Shown here piece after piece: positions 8,971-17,480 of a stretch of 34,105 bases of DNA. Every line of letters begins with the position of its first letter. Position 1 is the first letter of the stretch. Source of the DNA: an uncultured Saprospiraceae bacterium (GTDB lineage Bacteria; Bacteroidota; Bacteroidia; Chitinophagales; Saprospiraceae); contig CALIHL010000047.1 in the NCBI GenBank assembly GCA_938022935.1, positions 1 through 34,105 of the forward strand, read 5' to 3'. The notes beneath the pieces were generated by a model. That model was not told the origin of the DNA and did no database searches. It was given only the letters and a program-made list of their open reading frames with translations. The position numbers were made by a program, and so were the translations under genes.

Positions 8971-10206
8971 TTATTGCTCTATACCATTTATAAAAACTTT
9001 GTCTATATGGTTTTCACCAAATGAATATGGTAGAAACCCATAAGATGGAATCTTGTTTGTCAATATGAGATTAGCTCTTTTACCAATGGTTATTGAGCCC
9101 ACTTCTTCTTCAAGGCCCATCGCATATGCGGCGTTGACCGTTGCGGCGTTGATCGCTTCCTCAGGTGTCATGTTCATCTTTATACAGGCTGTCGAAACTA
9201 CAAAGTTCATATTGCCAGAAGGAGACGATCCTGGATTATAATCTGATGCAAGTGCTAAGGGAAGACCTTCATCGATCATCTTCCTGGCTGGCGTATATGG
9301 TATGCTTAGAAAGTGAGAACAACCAGGCAAGGCTACAGGCATGGTACGAGTTCCTTTGAGCGCATCTATATCTTCTGGCTTCATCACTTCCAAGTGATCA
9401 ACAGATCTCGCTTTATAATCTACGCCCACTTGTACTCCGCCGATAGCATTAAACTGATTGACATGGATCTTCGGTATCAAGCCATAGCGTTGCCCCGCTT
9501 CAAGAATCTGAGCAGTATCATCTACATCAAAATATCCTTTTTCACAGAACACGTCAATATACTCTGCCAATCCTTCTTCGGCAACCACAGGTATCATCTC
9601 TTCGATGAGCATTTTGACAAAGCCAGTTTTGTTATTTTTATAATCAATAGGAAGCGCATGAGCACCCAAAAAAGTTGCCTTAATGGCTACCGAAGATTCT
9701 TCTTTCAATCTCTGGACGACACGCAGCATCTTCAGTTCGCCTTCAAGACTCAGTCCATATCCCGACTTAATCTCTATAGCCCCTGTACCCAAAGCAACCA
9801 CTTGCTTCAACCTAACTACACTTTGCTGATATAATTCCTCCTCAGAAGTCTTAGCAAGCAGTGCTGCAGAATTTACAATCCCCCCTCCTCTCTCAGCTAT
9901 CTGCTCATACGTAAGTCCATTGATACGATCTATAAACTCTTCCTCCCGATGGCCCGCATAAACCAAGTGCGTGTGGCTATCACACCAAGCAGGTAAGATC
10001 ATTTTATCTGTAGCATCAACGAAAATTCCCTCATAGTCTTCAGGGCAATCATCCATCTTTCCAAAAGCACTGATCCTTCCTTCTTCAACCAACAAGTATG
10101 CACCTTCTACAACAGGCAGCACGCTCATCTCTGCACCTGACAGAAACTTCACTCCAGTTTTTCTTACTTGGACTAAGCTCTTAATGTTTTTGAATAGGAT
10201 TTTCAT
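8971..10206 (-). CDS. hutI: Imidazolonepropionase
   Basis: A 411-residue amidohydrolase of normal length for HutI. The metal-binding HxH is at His78-Thr-His80 within WCDSHTHLVYAGHREEEF, which is diagnostic for the family. A later AIEIKSGYGLSLEGE segment, a second metal His region (KIHVNQFN) and LASDYNPGS near the end complete the active site. It hydrolyses imidazolone-5-propionate to N-formimidoyl-glutamate, the third step of histidine breakdown. The ATG is embedded in the spacer repeat module CAATAGAGCAATG (see the repeat entry at 10207), unlike the plain junction with hutG downstream. Confidence 0.95.
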   Translation of the reverse strand: MKILFKNIKSLVQVRKTGVKFLSGAEMSVLPVVEGAYLLVEEGRISAFGKMDDCPEDYEGIFVDATDKMILPAWCDSHTHLVYAGHREEEFIDRINGLTYEQIAERGGGIVNSAALLAKTSEEELYQQSVVRLKQVVALGTGAIEIKSGYGLSLEGELKMLRVVQRLKEESSVAIKATFLGAHALPIDYKNNKTGFVKMLIEEMIPVVAEEGLAEYIDVFCEKGYFDVDDTAQILEAGQRYGLIPKIHVNQFNAIGGVQVGVDYKARSVDHLEVMKPEDIDALKGTRTMPVALPGCSHFLSIPYTPARKMIDEGLPLALASDYNPGSSPSGNMNFVVSTACIKMNMTPEEAINAATVNAAYAMGLEEEVGSITIGKRANLILTNKIPSYGFLPYSFGENHIDKVFINGIEQ

Positions 10207-10422
10207 TGCTCTATTGGTTCATGGTTACAGTGCTGCAGTGAATTATTGACAACGGTTTTCAGATGACAGACCACTCTTTAATTCTTTAATTCTCTCATTA
10301 TTCACTCTTATCATAACGACGACGGTTTTTCGGACGACAGACCACTGATACGAAGACATTTGCTAATTCTCACATTTGCTAATTCTCTAATTCGCTCATG
10401 TACTAATTCGCTAATTCAAAAA
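10207..10422 (-). repeat. Intra-operon repeat island 1 (ahpD-like to hutI)
   Basis: A 216-bp spacer of degenerate short repeats. Read in the transcribed direction it has several copies of GAATTAG(C/A), then two copies of a module with GTGGTCTGTC...GAAAAACCGTCGTC (plus-strand 10318-10346 and 10248-10275), and finally CAATAGAGCA abutting the hutI ATG (10206-10217). No ORF or terminator is apparent. The same modules occur at 11094-11160 and 17490-17754. Confidence 0.75.
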
Positions 10423-11016
10423 TCACTGATGTTTCCAATCTTCTCCACTTGGTGACAAGCCAATATTATCTTCCTCCAAAGCCACTCCAAGGCTAACGAC
10501 CATACGATTGACATAATTAAAATAACAGACGACTTGATTGATCTCGAGGATCTCTCCATCATCCAATCCCGCAGCTCTTAAGCCATCCGTATAAGCTTCA
10601 TCTATAGATGTATGATGCAACGTTAGCATCTTTGCATATCCGACACCTGCTTTCATCTTTCCATCCAGCACCGTTTCTAAACTATCTCTATCCAAAGCAG
10701 CAGTCAACAATTCAAATCTCGCGTCATCTTCAAGGTTTCTTTTTATGCCTACAGAATGATGGGTTACGCAATATTCGCATTGATTTAATCTACTGACATA
10801 TGTTCCTAACAATTCGAGATACCACTTAGGAAAAGCGTTGCCGCTATGATGCAAAGTGTTTTTATAAAGAGACATATGCCCTTCTAAAGTATGTGGTCGC
10901 AAACTATGGATGGACATCACATGATCAAGCGCATCGTTCGGACCAACTACTTTGTCATATAGTCGCTTCAACTTTCCAGTTGCCGCTTCATATCCTATGG
11001 TTTTTATCCAGCTCAT
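10423..11016 (-). CDS. AhpD-like / carboxymuconolactone decarboxylase family (peroxidase-related) protein
   Basis: A 197-residue all-alpha protein with the AhpD signature Cys80-Glu-Tyr-Cys83 followed by His86-His87 (CEYCVTHH), preceded by the ELLGTYVSRLNQ helix. The pattern matches the 'uncharacterized peroxidase-related enzyme' branch of the CMD superfamily. In AhpD the two cysteines and a downstream His carry peroxidase or disulfide reductase activity; the same is probable but unproven here. It lies inside the hut operon between hutU and hutI, is not a known step of histidine catabolism, and is bordered on both sides by the repeat islands, as if it were an inserted gene. Confidence 0.85.
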   Translation of the reverse strand: MSWIKTIGYEAATGKLKRLYDKVVGPNDALDHVMSIHSLRPHTLEGHMSLYKNTLHHSGNAFPKWYLELLGTYVSRLNQCEYCVTHHSVGIKRNLEDDARFELLTAALDRDSLETVLDGKMKAGVGYAKMLTLHHTSIDEAYTDGLRAAGLDDGEILEINQVVCYFNYVNRMVVSLGVALEEDNIGLSPSGEDWKHQ

Positions 11017-11171
11017 TTTGGTAATTTCATTGTTGCATTGATGTATGGTTTCATTGTTGCAGTGATTGATTGTTTTATTGATTCATTGTTGCATTGCTCT
11101 ATTGTTACATAGATTCATTTGCTAATTCTCTCATTGTTAAGAGGACGACGGCCACAGAATTGACGACGCCC
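11017..11171 (-). repeat. Intra-operon repeat island 2 (hutU to ahpD-like)
   Basis: In the transcribed direction this spacer shows CGTCGTC and CCGTCGTCCTC modules, GAGAATTAGCAAATG, then AACAATAGAGCAA (plus-strand 11094-11106), then several degenerate copies of GCAACAATGAA up to the ATG at 11016. It is the same vocabulary as islands 1 and 3, in the same orientation relative to the transcript. No ORF is present. Confidence 0.75.
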
Positions 11172-11252
11172 CTTCTGACATCTGACATCTTCTCTTCTGA
11201 CATCTCATCTTTCCCTTCTGACATCTGATATCTTCTCATCTGACATCTGACG
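11172..11252. repeat. Degenerate tandem repeat of TCTGACATC
   Basis: At least four imperfect clusters of TCTGACATCTGA(C/T) occur in about 80 bp, separated by CTTCTC or CCCTTC-like fillers. The tract begins in the hutU-ahpD-like spacer and runs through the hutU stop codon, so the last HutU residues (MSDEKISDVRRER) are repeat-encoded. Confidence 0.8.
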
Positions 11253-13262
11253 CTCCACCCCATCTAAGATATCATCATCTACCAGATTAGGAAGTGTTAT
11301 TTTGAGATTAGGTGATCTGTCCATCTCTCTTTTTATAGCAAATAGCGCTTCTTCATTTCGCGCCCAGCTTCTTCGGGCTATGCCATTGTTGACATCAAAG
11401 AAGAGCATTTGCTTTAAGCGATCTTCTGCTTCTTTGGATCCGTCAAGCAACATCCCAAATCCTCCATTGACCACTTCGCCCCATCCGACACCTCCGCCAT
11501 TGTGTATCGACACCCAAGTGGCACCTCTAAAGCTATCCCCGATGACGTTGTGTATCGCCATGTCGGCAGTATATCGGCTGCCATCATAGATATTGGATGT
11601 CTCACGATATGGAGAGTCTGTACCACCTACATCATGATGATCTCTCCCCAGTACGATAGGACCTATGCTACCATTTTTCACTGCATCATTAAAAGCTTGA
11701 GCGATCTTCATCCTTCCTTCTGCATCTGCGTATAGTATCCGGGCTTGAGAGCCAACAACCAAGCGATTCTCTTCTGCTTGACGGATCCAAGATATGTTAT
11801 CATCTAATTGCTGAGCGATCTCATCTGGTGCCTCTTCTTTTAGTTTTTCTAAGACGAGTTGAGCCAACTTATCCGTGTACCTCAAGTCTTCTGAGTTGCC
11901 AGAAGTACAGACCCATCTAAATGGCCCAAAACCATAATCAAAACACATCGGTCCTAAGATATCCTGTACATAAGATGGATACTTAAAGTCTGTGCTACCT
12001 TCTTTTACAACATCTGCTCCAGCTCTTGAACATTCTAATAAGAAGGCATTGCCATAATCGAAGAAGTAGGTCCCGCGATCCGTATGTAGATTAACCGCGG
12101 CAGCATGTCGCTGAAGAGAAGCCTGCACATGCTTTTTAAAAGCTCCAGGGTCTTCTCTCATCAATTGAATAGAATCTTCAAATGTCAATCCAACTGGATA
12201 GTATCCGCCCGACCAAGGATTATGTAGCGAGGTTTGATCTGACCCGACATGGATAAATATCTTTTCTTCTGCGAGGCGTTCCCATACATCAACCACGTTA
12301 CCGATGAAGCCGATCGACACGACTTCTTTTTCTAATTGCGCGCGTTTTAGTCGTATTACTAAATCATCTAAAGAGCTAATCAACTCATCTATCCAACCTT
12401 GAGCATGTCGCTTGTGAGCAGCAGCAGAGTTGACTTCAGCACATAGCGTGATGCATCCTGCGATATTACCCGCTTTGGGTTGCGCTCCACTCATACCACC
12501 AAGGCCTGCAGTTAGGAAAATCTTACCGGCAGGAGTTTCATCTTTATTTAGAATCTTACGAAAGGCATTCATCACTGTGATGGTTGTACCATGCACGATG
12601 CCTTGAGGGCCTATGTACATGTAAGACCCTGCTGTCATCTGCCCGTACTGTGTAACACCGAGTGCATTGTACCGCTCCCAATCATCCGGTTTAGAATAAT
12701 TAGGAATCATCATACCGTTTGTCACAACGACTCTTGGGGCTTCTTCAGAAGAAGGAAAAAGTCCCATCGGATGCCCACTGTACATATGTAGTGTTTGCTC
12801 TTCGGTCATCTCCGACAGATACTTCATCGTCACGAGGTACTGCGCCCAGTTTTGAAAAACAGAGCCGTTGCCTCCATATGTGATCAGCTCTTCTGGATGC
12901 TGTGCTACTGCAGGGTTTAGGTTGTTCTGTATCATCAACATAACACTCGCAGCTTGCTGGCACTTAGCTGGATACTCGTCTATCGGCCTTGCATACATCT
13001 CATATGTGGGCCTAAATCGATACATGTAAATTCTACCATATGCCTGCAACTCTTTGGCAAACTCAAGAGCCAAAATACTGTGCCAATCTTTTGGAAAGTA
13101 ACGCAATGCATTATTTAAAGCAAGCCTTTTCTCCTCCTTGGAGAGTATATCTTTTCTGATGGGCGCATGGTGCGCACTAGCTGAAGGACCACTATATGCC
13201 GGCAGTTCAGTCGGAATGCCTTGTTGTACGAGTTGCTCAAAGTTCGTTTGATTATCTGGCAC
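11205..13262 (-). CDS. hutU: Urocanate hydratase (long form)
   Basis: A 685-residue urocanase, longer than the roughly 555-residue HutU of Bacillus or Pseudomonas and closer to the animal-type long form. Landmarks are TYGGNGSVFQNW at 128-139 (NAD-binding start), AGLGGMSGAQPKAG at 252-265, GPFRWVCTSGNSEDL with Cys452 (counterpart of the active-site-loop Cys) and GRDHHDVGGTDSPYRE near 560. It converts urocanate to imidazolone-propionate using tightly bound NAD+. The start is GTG at 13262 (48 bp after hutH). The last 13 codons lie in a TCTGACATC repeat tract and are probably not part of the ancestral protein. Confidence 0.96.
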   Translation of the reverse strand: MPDNQTNFEQLVQQGIPTELPAYSGPSASAHHAPIRKDILSKEEKRLALNNALRYFPKDWHSILALEFAKELQAYGRIYMYRFRPTYEMYARPIDEYPAKCQQAASVMLMIQNNLNPAVAQHPEELITYGGNGSVFQNWAQYLVTMKYLSEMTEEQTLHMYSGHPMGLFPSSEEAPRVVVTNGMMIPNYSKPDDWERYNALGVTQYGQMTAGSYMYIGPQGIVHGTTITVMNAFRKILNKDETPAGKIFLTAGLGGMSGAQPKAGNIAGCITLCAEVNSAAAHKRHAQGWIDELISSLDDLVIRLKRAQLEKEVVSIGFIGNVVDVWERLAEEKIFIHVGSDQTSLHNPWSGGYYPVGLTFEDSIQLMREDPGAFKKHVQASLQRHAAAVNLHTDRGTYFFDYGNAFLLECSRAGADVVKEGSTDFKYPSYVQDILGPMCFDYGFGPFRWVCTSGNSEDLRYTDKLAQLVLEKLKEEAPDEIAQQLDDNISWIRQAEENRLVVGSQARILYADAEGRMKIAQAFNDAVKNGSIGPIVLGRDHHDVGGTDSPYRETSNIYDGSRYTADMAIHNVIGDSFRGATWVSIHNGGGVGWGEVVNGGFGMLLDGSKEAEDRLKQMLFFDVNNGIARRSWARNEEALFAIKREMDRSPNLKITLPNLVDDDILDGVERQMSDEKISDVRRER

Positions 13263-13310
13263 TTATTATAATTTAGAAGATTCTATTTTTATGAAATATT
13301 TCAATTGTAA

Positions 13311-14801
13311 TCACTCCACTGTTATCGCTCTTCTTTCAACCAATGTGATCATGGCCTGTATGTCATCTTTCAACAGTCGATCTTTTTCTAAATGATCTAC
13401 CTGGCTCCTGATTGTATTGTAATTTGATTCTAATATTTGCGAAAAGCGCAATGGCCTACGGAAGTCCATCGCTTGTGTTGCCAGCATCAACTCTATAGCC
13501 AATATCTTTTCTAAATTAGAAAGTATCTGATTGAACTTACGTCCAGATATACTCCCCATAGACACATGGTCCTCTTGACCTAGCGAAGTAGGTATACTGT
13601 CTGCAGATGACGGAAAGCAAAGTGATTTGTTTTCAGATGCCAGGGCGGCTGTGGTATACTGCGGGATCATCATACCCGAGTTGAGCCCTTCATACTTTGT
13701 CAGTAATCTTGGTAAGCCATACTTCCCTTCCAATAAAAGGTAAGATCGACGGTCTGAGATATTGCCTAACTCAGATGCTGCTAAGCTTGCATAGTCTAAA
13801 GCCATTGCCAAGGGTTGACCATGGAAGTTGCCGCCAGAGATCGCTTCTTCTGAACTAAGTATAATGGGATTGTCAGTTACAGAGTTGAGTTCTATCTCCA
13901 CTAACTCTCTTAAGTGATACCATGCGTTGCGAGAAGCACCATGTACTTGTGGGATGCATCTGATCGAATACGGATCCTGAACGCGGCCACAATCTTGATG
14001 CGATACAATATTCTCTGAGCTATCCAACAGCATGCGCATCCTTACTGCAACTGCCAAGTTTCCTTTGAATGGCCTTATAGCATGCAACTCTTCTCTAAAC
14101 GGAGCATTGCTTCCTTGAAATCCTTCGAGGCTCATCGCACCTGCCACATCGGCCAGATCTAGTAAGTATGCCATCTTGTCCAAACCGATGACAGCATGAG
14201 CCAATATAAACTGAGTACCATTGATAAGCGCTAAGCCTTCTTTTGCTTTTAGTTCTATAGGAGAGAGAGCATGCTCTTTAAGTATAGTAGTTGCACCGTG
14301 GATCTCTTCGCCGATCCAAAAGCTACCCTCTCCGATCAAAGGAAGAAAGAGATGAGACAATGGCGCTAAGTCTCCCGAAGCACCGACAGAACCTTGTTCT
14401 GGTACCGCAGGTATTATATCATGTTCAAGAAAGTAAACCAATCGGTTGATCACTTCTAAGCTGATACCAGAGTAACCTTGACATAATGCATGAAGCTTAC
14501 AAACCAGCATGAGCTTCGATACAAGCGGAGCAACATACTCACCCACACCGACGGCATGGGTGAGCAATAGGTTACGTTGCAAGAGAGAAGTTTTCTCTAG
14601 AGAGATAAGAGTATCACATAACGGACCAAACCCGGTGTTTACGCCGTACGTTGTCTTACCAGAAGCAACGAGCTGCTCTACTCTCTCTCTACTTTCACGG
14701 ATGTTATCTATGACATCATCATCTAAAGTTGTCTGTTCTCTTCCTTTCGCGATATCGATAGCGATCTTAAAACTTAGATGGCCCTTGCCATATCTAAACA
14801 T
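13311..14801 (-). CDS. hutH: Histidine ammonia-lyase
   Basis: A 496-residue enzyme of usual length. The MIO prosthetic group forms from Ala141-Ser142-Gly143 in GSVGASGDLAPLSH, and the N-terminal YGVNTGFGPL (52-61) carries the catalytic Tyr region. GSNAPFREELHAIRP, RVQDPYSIRC and the QEDHVSMGS segment are also conserved in HutH. It deaminates L-histidine to urocanate, the first step of the pathway. It is first in the hut operon and divergent from the LysR-type gene. The promoter is probably the minus-strand TACCTTTG box at 14823-14830. Confidence 0.97.
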   Translation of the reverse strand: MFRYGKGHLSFKIAIDIAKGREQTTLDDDVIDNIRESRERVEQLVASGKTTYGVNTGFGPLCDTLISLEKTSLLQRNLLLTHAVGVGEYVAPLVSKLMLVCKLHALCQGYSGISLEVINRLVYFLEHDIIPAVPEQGSVGASGDLAPLSHLFLPLIGEGSFWIGEEIHGATTILKEHALSPIELKAKEGLALINGTQFILAHAVIGLDKMAYLLDLADVAGAMSLEGFQGSNAPFREELHAIRPFKGNLAVAVRMRMLLDSSENIVSHQDCGRVQDPYSIRCIPQVHGASRNAWYHLRELVEIELNSVTDNPIILSSEEAISGGNFHGQPLAMALDYASLAASELGNISDRRSYLLLEGKYGLPRLLTKYEGLNSGMMIPQYTTAALASENKSLCFPSSADSIPTSLGQEDHVSMGSISGRKFNQILSNLEKILAIELMLATQAMDFRRPLRFSQILESNYNTIRSQVDHLEKDRLLKDDIQAMITLVERRAITVE

Positions 14802-14822
14802 ATTCGAATGTTAGTATATGTT
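14797..14822. promoter_or_regulatory. Candidate operator: inverted repeat at the hutH start
   Basis: AACATAT (14797-14803) and ATATGTT (14816-14822) form a 7-bp inverted repeat with a 12-bp gap. It spans the hutH start codon and the predicted transcription start, where a repressor or LysR-type protein could act. A second small palindrome, ATTCGAAT, lies inside. Support is from symmetry only. Confidence 0.3.
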
Positions 14823-14830
14823 CAAAGGTA
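14823..14830 (-). promoter_or_regulatory. -7 box of the hut operon promoter
   Basis: TACCTTTG on the minus strand fits TAnnTTTG. A TTG lies 20 bp upstream of it (minus-strand TTGGTAAGC...), close to the -33 spacing of the phylum. The predicted leader is about 15 nt. The box shares bases with a plus-strand TAACTTTA (14829-14836) that could serve the lysR gene. Confidence 0.5.
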
Positions 14831-14871
14831 ACTTTAGCATCAATGCTTACCAATACCTATATTTGCTCAGT

Positions 14872-15765
14872 ATGATACCTTTAAGTAATCAAATAACGCT
14901 GCGACAACTTGAGTACTTTATGGCGGTCGCAGAGCACCTCCATTTCAGGAAAGCAGCCGAAGCTTTGTACATAACCCAGCCAGGCTTGAGCAGGCAGATT
15001 AAACAGATGGAAGATGATCTTAAAGTGAAGCTCTTCCTGCGTAGCAATAGGAAAGTAAGTCTTACGCTCGCTGGGAAATACTTGCTCCGTGAATCCAAAT
15101 CTATCCTCAAAAACCTCAACGCAGCAATAGAACACTCCAGACTTCTTCAAAAAGGGCTCGCGGGTAATCTTAGATTTGGTTATGTCGGGTCTGCCATGCA
15201 AAATGCAATTCCTACACTCTTATTAGAGATTAGAAAAGTCTATCCTAATGTAATATTTGACTTAAAAGAGATGGACAACAATTCCCAAGTCGAAGCGCTG
15301 ATCAATGACGACATTGATCTAGGATTCATAAGGATGGAGCGCGTACCAAAAGGTATCAGAGTAAAGCCATTCTTTGAGGATACATTCTCTTTGGTACTTC
15401 CAAAGGGTCATACCATTAACAAAAAGAACTTCAAGGGTTTGGCCCAATTGAAAGATGAACGATTTATCCTTTTTGAAAAATCATACAGCGATTCTTATTA
15501 TGAAAGCATCATGCAGCTTTTTGATGAGGCTTGGTTTACACCAACTATATCGCATAGCACGGTGCATGCCAGCTCCATCTATAGATTAGTAGAAAACAAC
15601 TTTGGGATCTCCATCGTACCAAGTGCACTTCAGCTCGGATATGACATGGATGTAAAGTTTATAGAACTTAAGAATTCCAAACACCGAGCAAAGCTGAACA
15701 TTGCATGGAAAGAAGGTAATCGTAATCCTTCTTTGAAGAATGTCTTTGAGAGTGGCTTGGTGTAA
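14872..15765 (+). CDS. LysR-family transcriptional regulator
   Basis: From the ATG at 14872 this is a 297-residue LysR protein. The winged helix-turn-helix begins ITLRQLEYFMAVAEHLHFRKAAEAL and includes QPGLSRQIKQMEDDL, and a periplasmic-binding-like effector domain fills the rest (about 90-290). An in-frame ATG at 14818 would add 18 residues (through NAYQYLYLL) that do not belong to the family and would overlap the promoter region, so the internal start is preferred. It is divergent from hutH across about 70 bp, so it is the obvious candidate regulator of histidine utilisation, perhaps sensing urocanate. The effector is inference. Confidence 0.9.
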   Translation: MIPLSNQITLRQLEYFMAVAEHLHFRKAAEALYITQPGLSRQIKQMEDDLKVKLFLRSNRKVSLTLAGKYLLRESKSILKNLNAAIEHSRLLQKGLAGNLRFGYVGSAMQNAIPTLLLEIRKVYPNVIFDLKEMDNNSQVEALINDDIDLGFIRMERVPKGIRVKPFFEDTFSLVLPKGHTINKKNFKGLAQLKDERFILFEKSYSDSYYESIMQLFDEAWFTPTISHSTVHASSIYRLVENNFGISIVPSALQLGYDMDVKFIELKNSKHRAKLNIAWKEGNRNPSLKNVFESGLV

Positions 15766-15920
15766 GAAGCATAATAAGAATCTCGAAGATACAACACTGT
15801 TAAGAGGCAAGCTAACAATATTAGAATAGGCAATGTTAAAGGTCATTGATCATACATCAATTCATCAATAACCATAATTTCTTGACTACCTATTTGCTAT
15901 AATCCAAGATCCTATGTAAC

Positions 15921-15945
15921 TTACCGACCGACGGTCAGTCAGTAA
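15921..15945. promoter_or_regulatory. TetR-type operator, 25-bp near-perfect palindrome
   Basis: The left arm TTACcGACcGAC and right arm GTCaGTCaGTAA are symmetric about G15933, with 10 of 12 pairs matching (lower case marks the mismatches). It ends 15 bp before the tetR-like ATG. Length, symmetry and position fit an autoregulatory TetR-family operator controlling the whole tetR-lolA-ABC-barrel operon. Confidence 0.75.
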
Positions 15946-15960
15946 CCAATAATAGGATTA

Positions 15961-16704
15961 ATGCCACGGATAGTAAAAGAATATGATGAGCGCCGCATCG
16001 ACTTCCTCGAAGCCACAAAGCTCTTTTTCTTTACAGTGGGATATGAGAAAATGTCCGTACAAAAACTCACTGAACAAGTAGGCGTAGCCAAGGGTACCTT
16101 CTACCATTACTTCAAGTCAAAAGAAGATCTGCTTTGCCAGTGGGTCATACATGAGATGACTCCTAAGATGGACAGTTATTACACTGTCGTAAATGATCCA
16201 AATCTTGATGCCGCCACTAAGCTCAGTATTATCCTCAAGAAAGACAGTGACTGGTCGTTAGAACACTTGGACTTACTATTAGCCCTTCTTAAAGCTATGT
16301 ACACGGGAGACAACATCAGACTTAGAGCAGAGATGTCACGCCAATCAGCCATTTTATCTCAACCACTATTCGAAAAAGTAATCGTACAAGGTGTACAAGA
16401 AGGTAGCTTCAAAACCAAGTATCCTAAAGAGGTATCTCACAAGCTCCAAAAGATCTTTGATCTCTATGGAGAAGATCTCGCAAAAATCATCCTCAATCAA
16501 CACCAAGGCATAGACGTGCAATATGAAGAAGCCTTAAGAACCGTCCGTGTATGGCAAGAAATCATAGAAAGAGTCTTGGGTGCAGAAAGTCAATCTATAC
16601 AACTCATCGATGATGGACTACTCAAGCAAATACTCAAACAAATAAAGAAACAGCACACTACAACTGCCGCCTCTAAAAAAGAAATGTCCTTACAATCAAT
16701 ATGA
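15961..16704 (+). CDS. TetR-family transcriptional regulator
   Basis: A 247-residue protein with an N-terminal TetR helix-turn-helix: residues 10-55 contain the VGVAKGTFYHYFKSKEDLL signature. It is followed by a helical ligand-binding domain and an extended polar C-terminus (about 205-247), longer than the common 190-210 residues. It probably represses its own operon through the 25-bp palindrome just upstream. It overlaps the LolA-like gene by 4 bp (ATGA), so regulator and export genes are translationally linked. The inducer is unknown; given the neighbours, a lipid, bile-salt-like or envelope-stress ligand is possible. Confidence 0.92.
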   Translation: MPRIVKEYDERRIDFLEATKLFFFTVGYEKMSVQKLTEQVGVAKGTFYHYFKSKEDLLCQWVIHEMTPKMDSYYTVVNDPNLDAATKLSIILKKDSDWSLEHLDLLLALLKAMYTGDNIRLRAEMSRQSAILSQPLFEKVIVQGVQEGSFKTKYPKEVSHKLQKIFDLYGEDLAKIILNQHQGIDVQYEEALRTVRVWQEIIERVLGAESQSIQLIDDGLLKQILKQIKKQHTTTAASKKEMSLQSI

Positions 16705-17480
16705 AAGTTATGAGCACATTAAAACATATATCTCTCCTACTCTGCTTCTTGGCATTTTGCTTTGTTCAAGAGAGCACAGCACAAGCGAGAGAAACTGATC
16801 CCGTCAAAATTATAAAGAAGGCCAACGACAAGCTTCAAGGCTTAAGCAGCAAAGCAGAACTTAAGATGACTATCGTACGTCCCTCATGGAGTAGAGAGAT
16901 GAAGATGAAGGCTTGGTCTAAAGGTGAAGACTTCTCACTTACATTGATCACCGGCCCTGCCAGAGATAAAGGAACAGCATTCTTAAAGAGAGACAAAGAG
17001 ATCTGGAACTGGCAGCCCAACATCGATCGAAGCATCAAGCTCCCTCCGAGTATGATGATGCAATCATGGATGGGCTCCGACCTAACCAACGACGACTTAG
17101 TAAAACAGTTCTCCATCGTTAACGACTATAATCATAAACTACTCGGCACCGAAGAAATAGAAAACCGAACATGCTACCACTTACAACTCATCCCAAAAGA
17201 AGAAGCAGCTGTGATCTGGGGCAAAATATTGATCTGGATAGATGTAGAAGAGTACATGCAATTGAAAACAGAGTTCTACGATGAAGACGACTACTTAATC
17301 AACACAATGGAAGGTACCGACATAAAGATGCTCGGTGGCAAATTACTACCTGCTAAGATGGTTGTAACGCCAGAAGAGGAAGAAGGTCAAAAGACAATCT
17401 TAGAATATATAGACATTGATTTTGACGTACCAATAAAAGACAACTTCTTCTCTGTGCAGAATATGAAAAGAGTGAAGTGA
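16701..17480 (+). CDS. Outer-membrane lipoprotein-sorting (LolA-like) periplasmic protein
   Basis: This 259-residue protein has a signal peptide: hydrophobic residues 8-22, predicted cleavage after STAQA around 29. The mature part has the alternating strands of the LolA/LppX 'half-barrel' fold in its YDEDDYLINTMEGTDIKMLGGKLLPAKMVV and KTILEYIDIDFDVPI region (described here by parts). It matches the LolA_like group of about 250 residues that accompanies MMPL or ABC exporters, rather than canonical LolA. It is likely to carry a lipid or lipoprotein across the periplasm from the two-permease ABC transporter downstream to the outer-membrane barrel at the end of the operon. Confidence 0.85.
   Translation: MKVMSTLKHISLLLCFLAFCFVQESTAQARETDPVKIIKKANDKLQGLSSKAELKMTIVRPSWSREMKMKAWSKGEDFSLTLITGPARDKGTAFLKRDKEIWNWQPNIDRSIKLPPSMMMQSWMGSDLTNDDLVKQFSIVNDYNHKLLGTEEIENRTCYHLQLIPKEEAAVIWGKILIWIDVEEYMQLKTEFYDEDDYLINTMEGTDIKMLGGKLLPAKMVVTPEEEEGQKTILEYIDIDFDVPIKDNFFSVQNMKRVK

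Noticed and set aside
9313-9834. 173-aa plus-strand ORF
   Set aside because: It lies antisense inside hutI, has no recognisable domain and low-complexity aromatic-rich composition; it is a shadow of the hutI reading frame.
11017-11252. Possible CRISPR array from repeated short units
   Set aside because: Units are short (9-15 bp), degenerate and without uniform spacers, and no cas gene is present; this is a degenerate tandem repeat.
14818-14871. Upstream ATG start of the LysR-type regulator
   Set aside because: The added 18 residues precede the normal LysR N-terminus and overlap the likely promoter region; the ATG at 14872 fits the family better.
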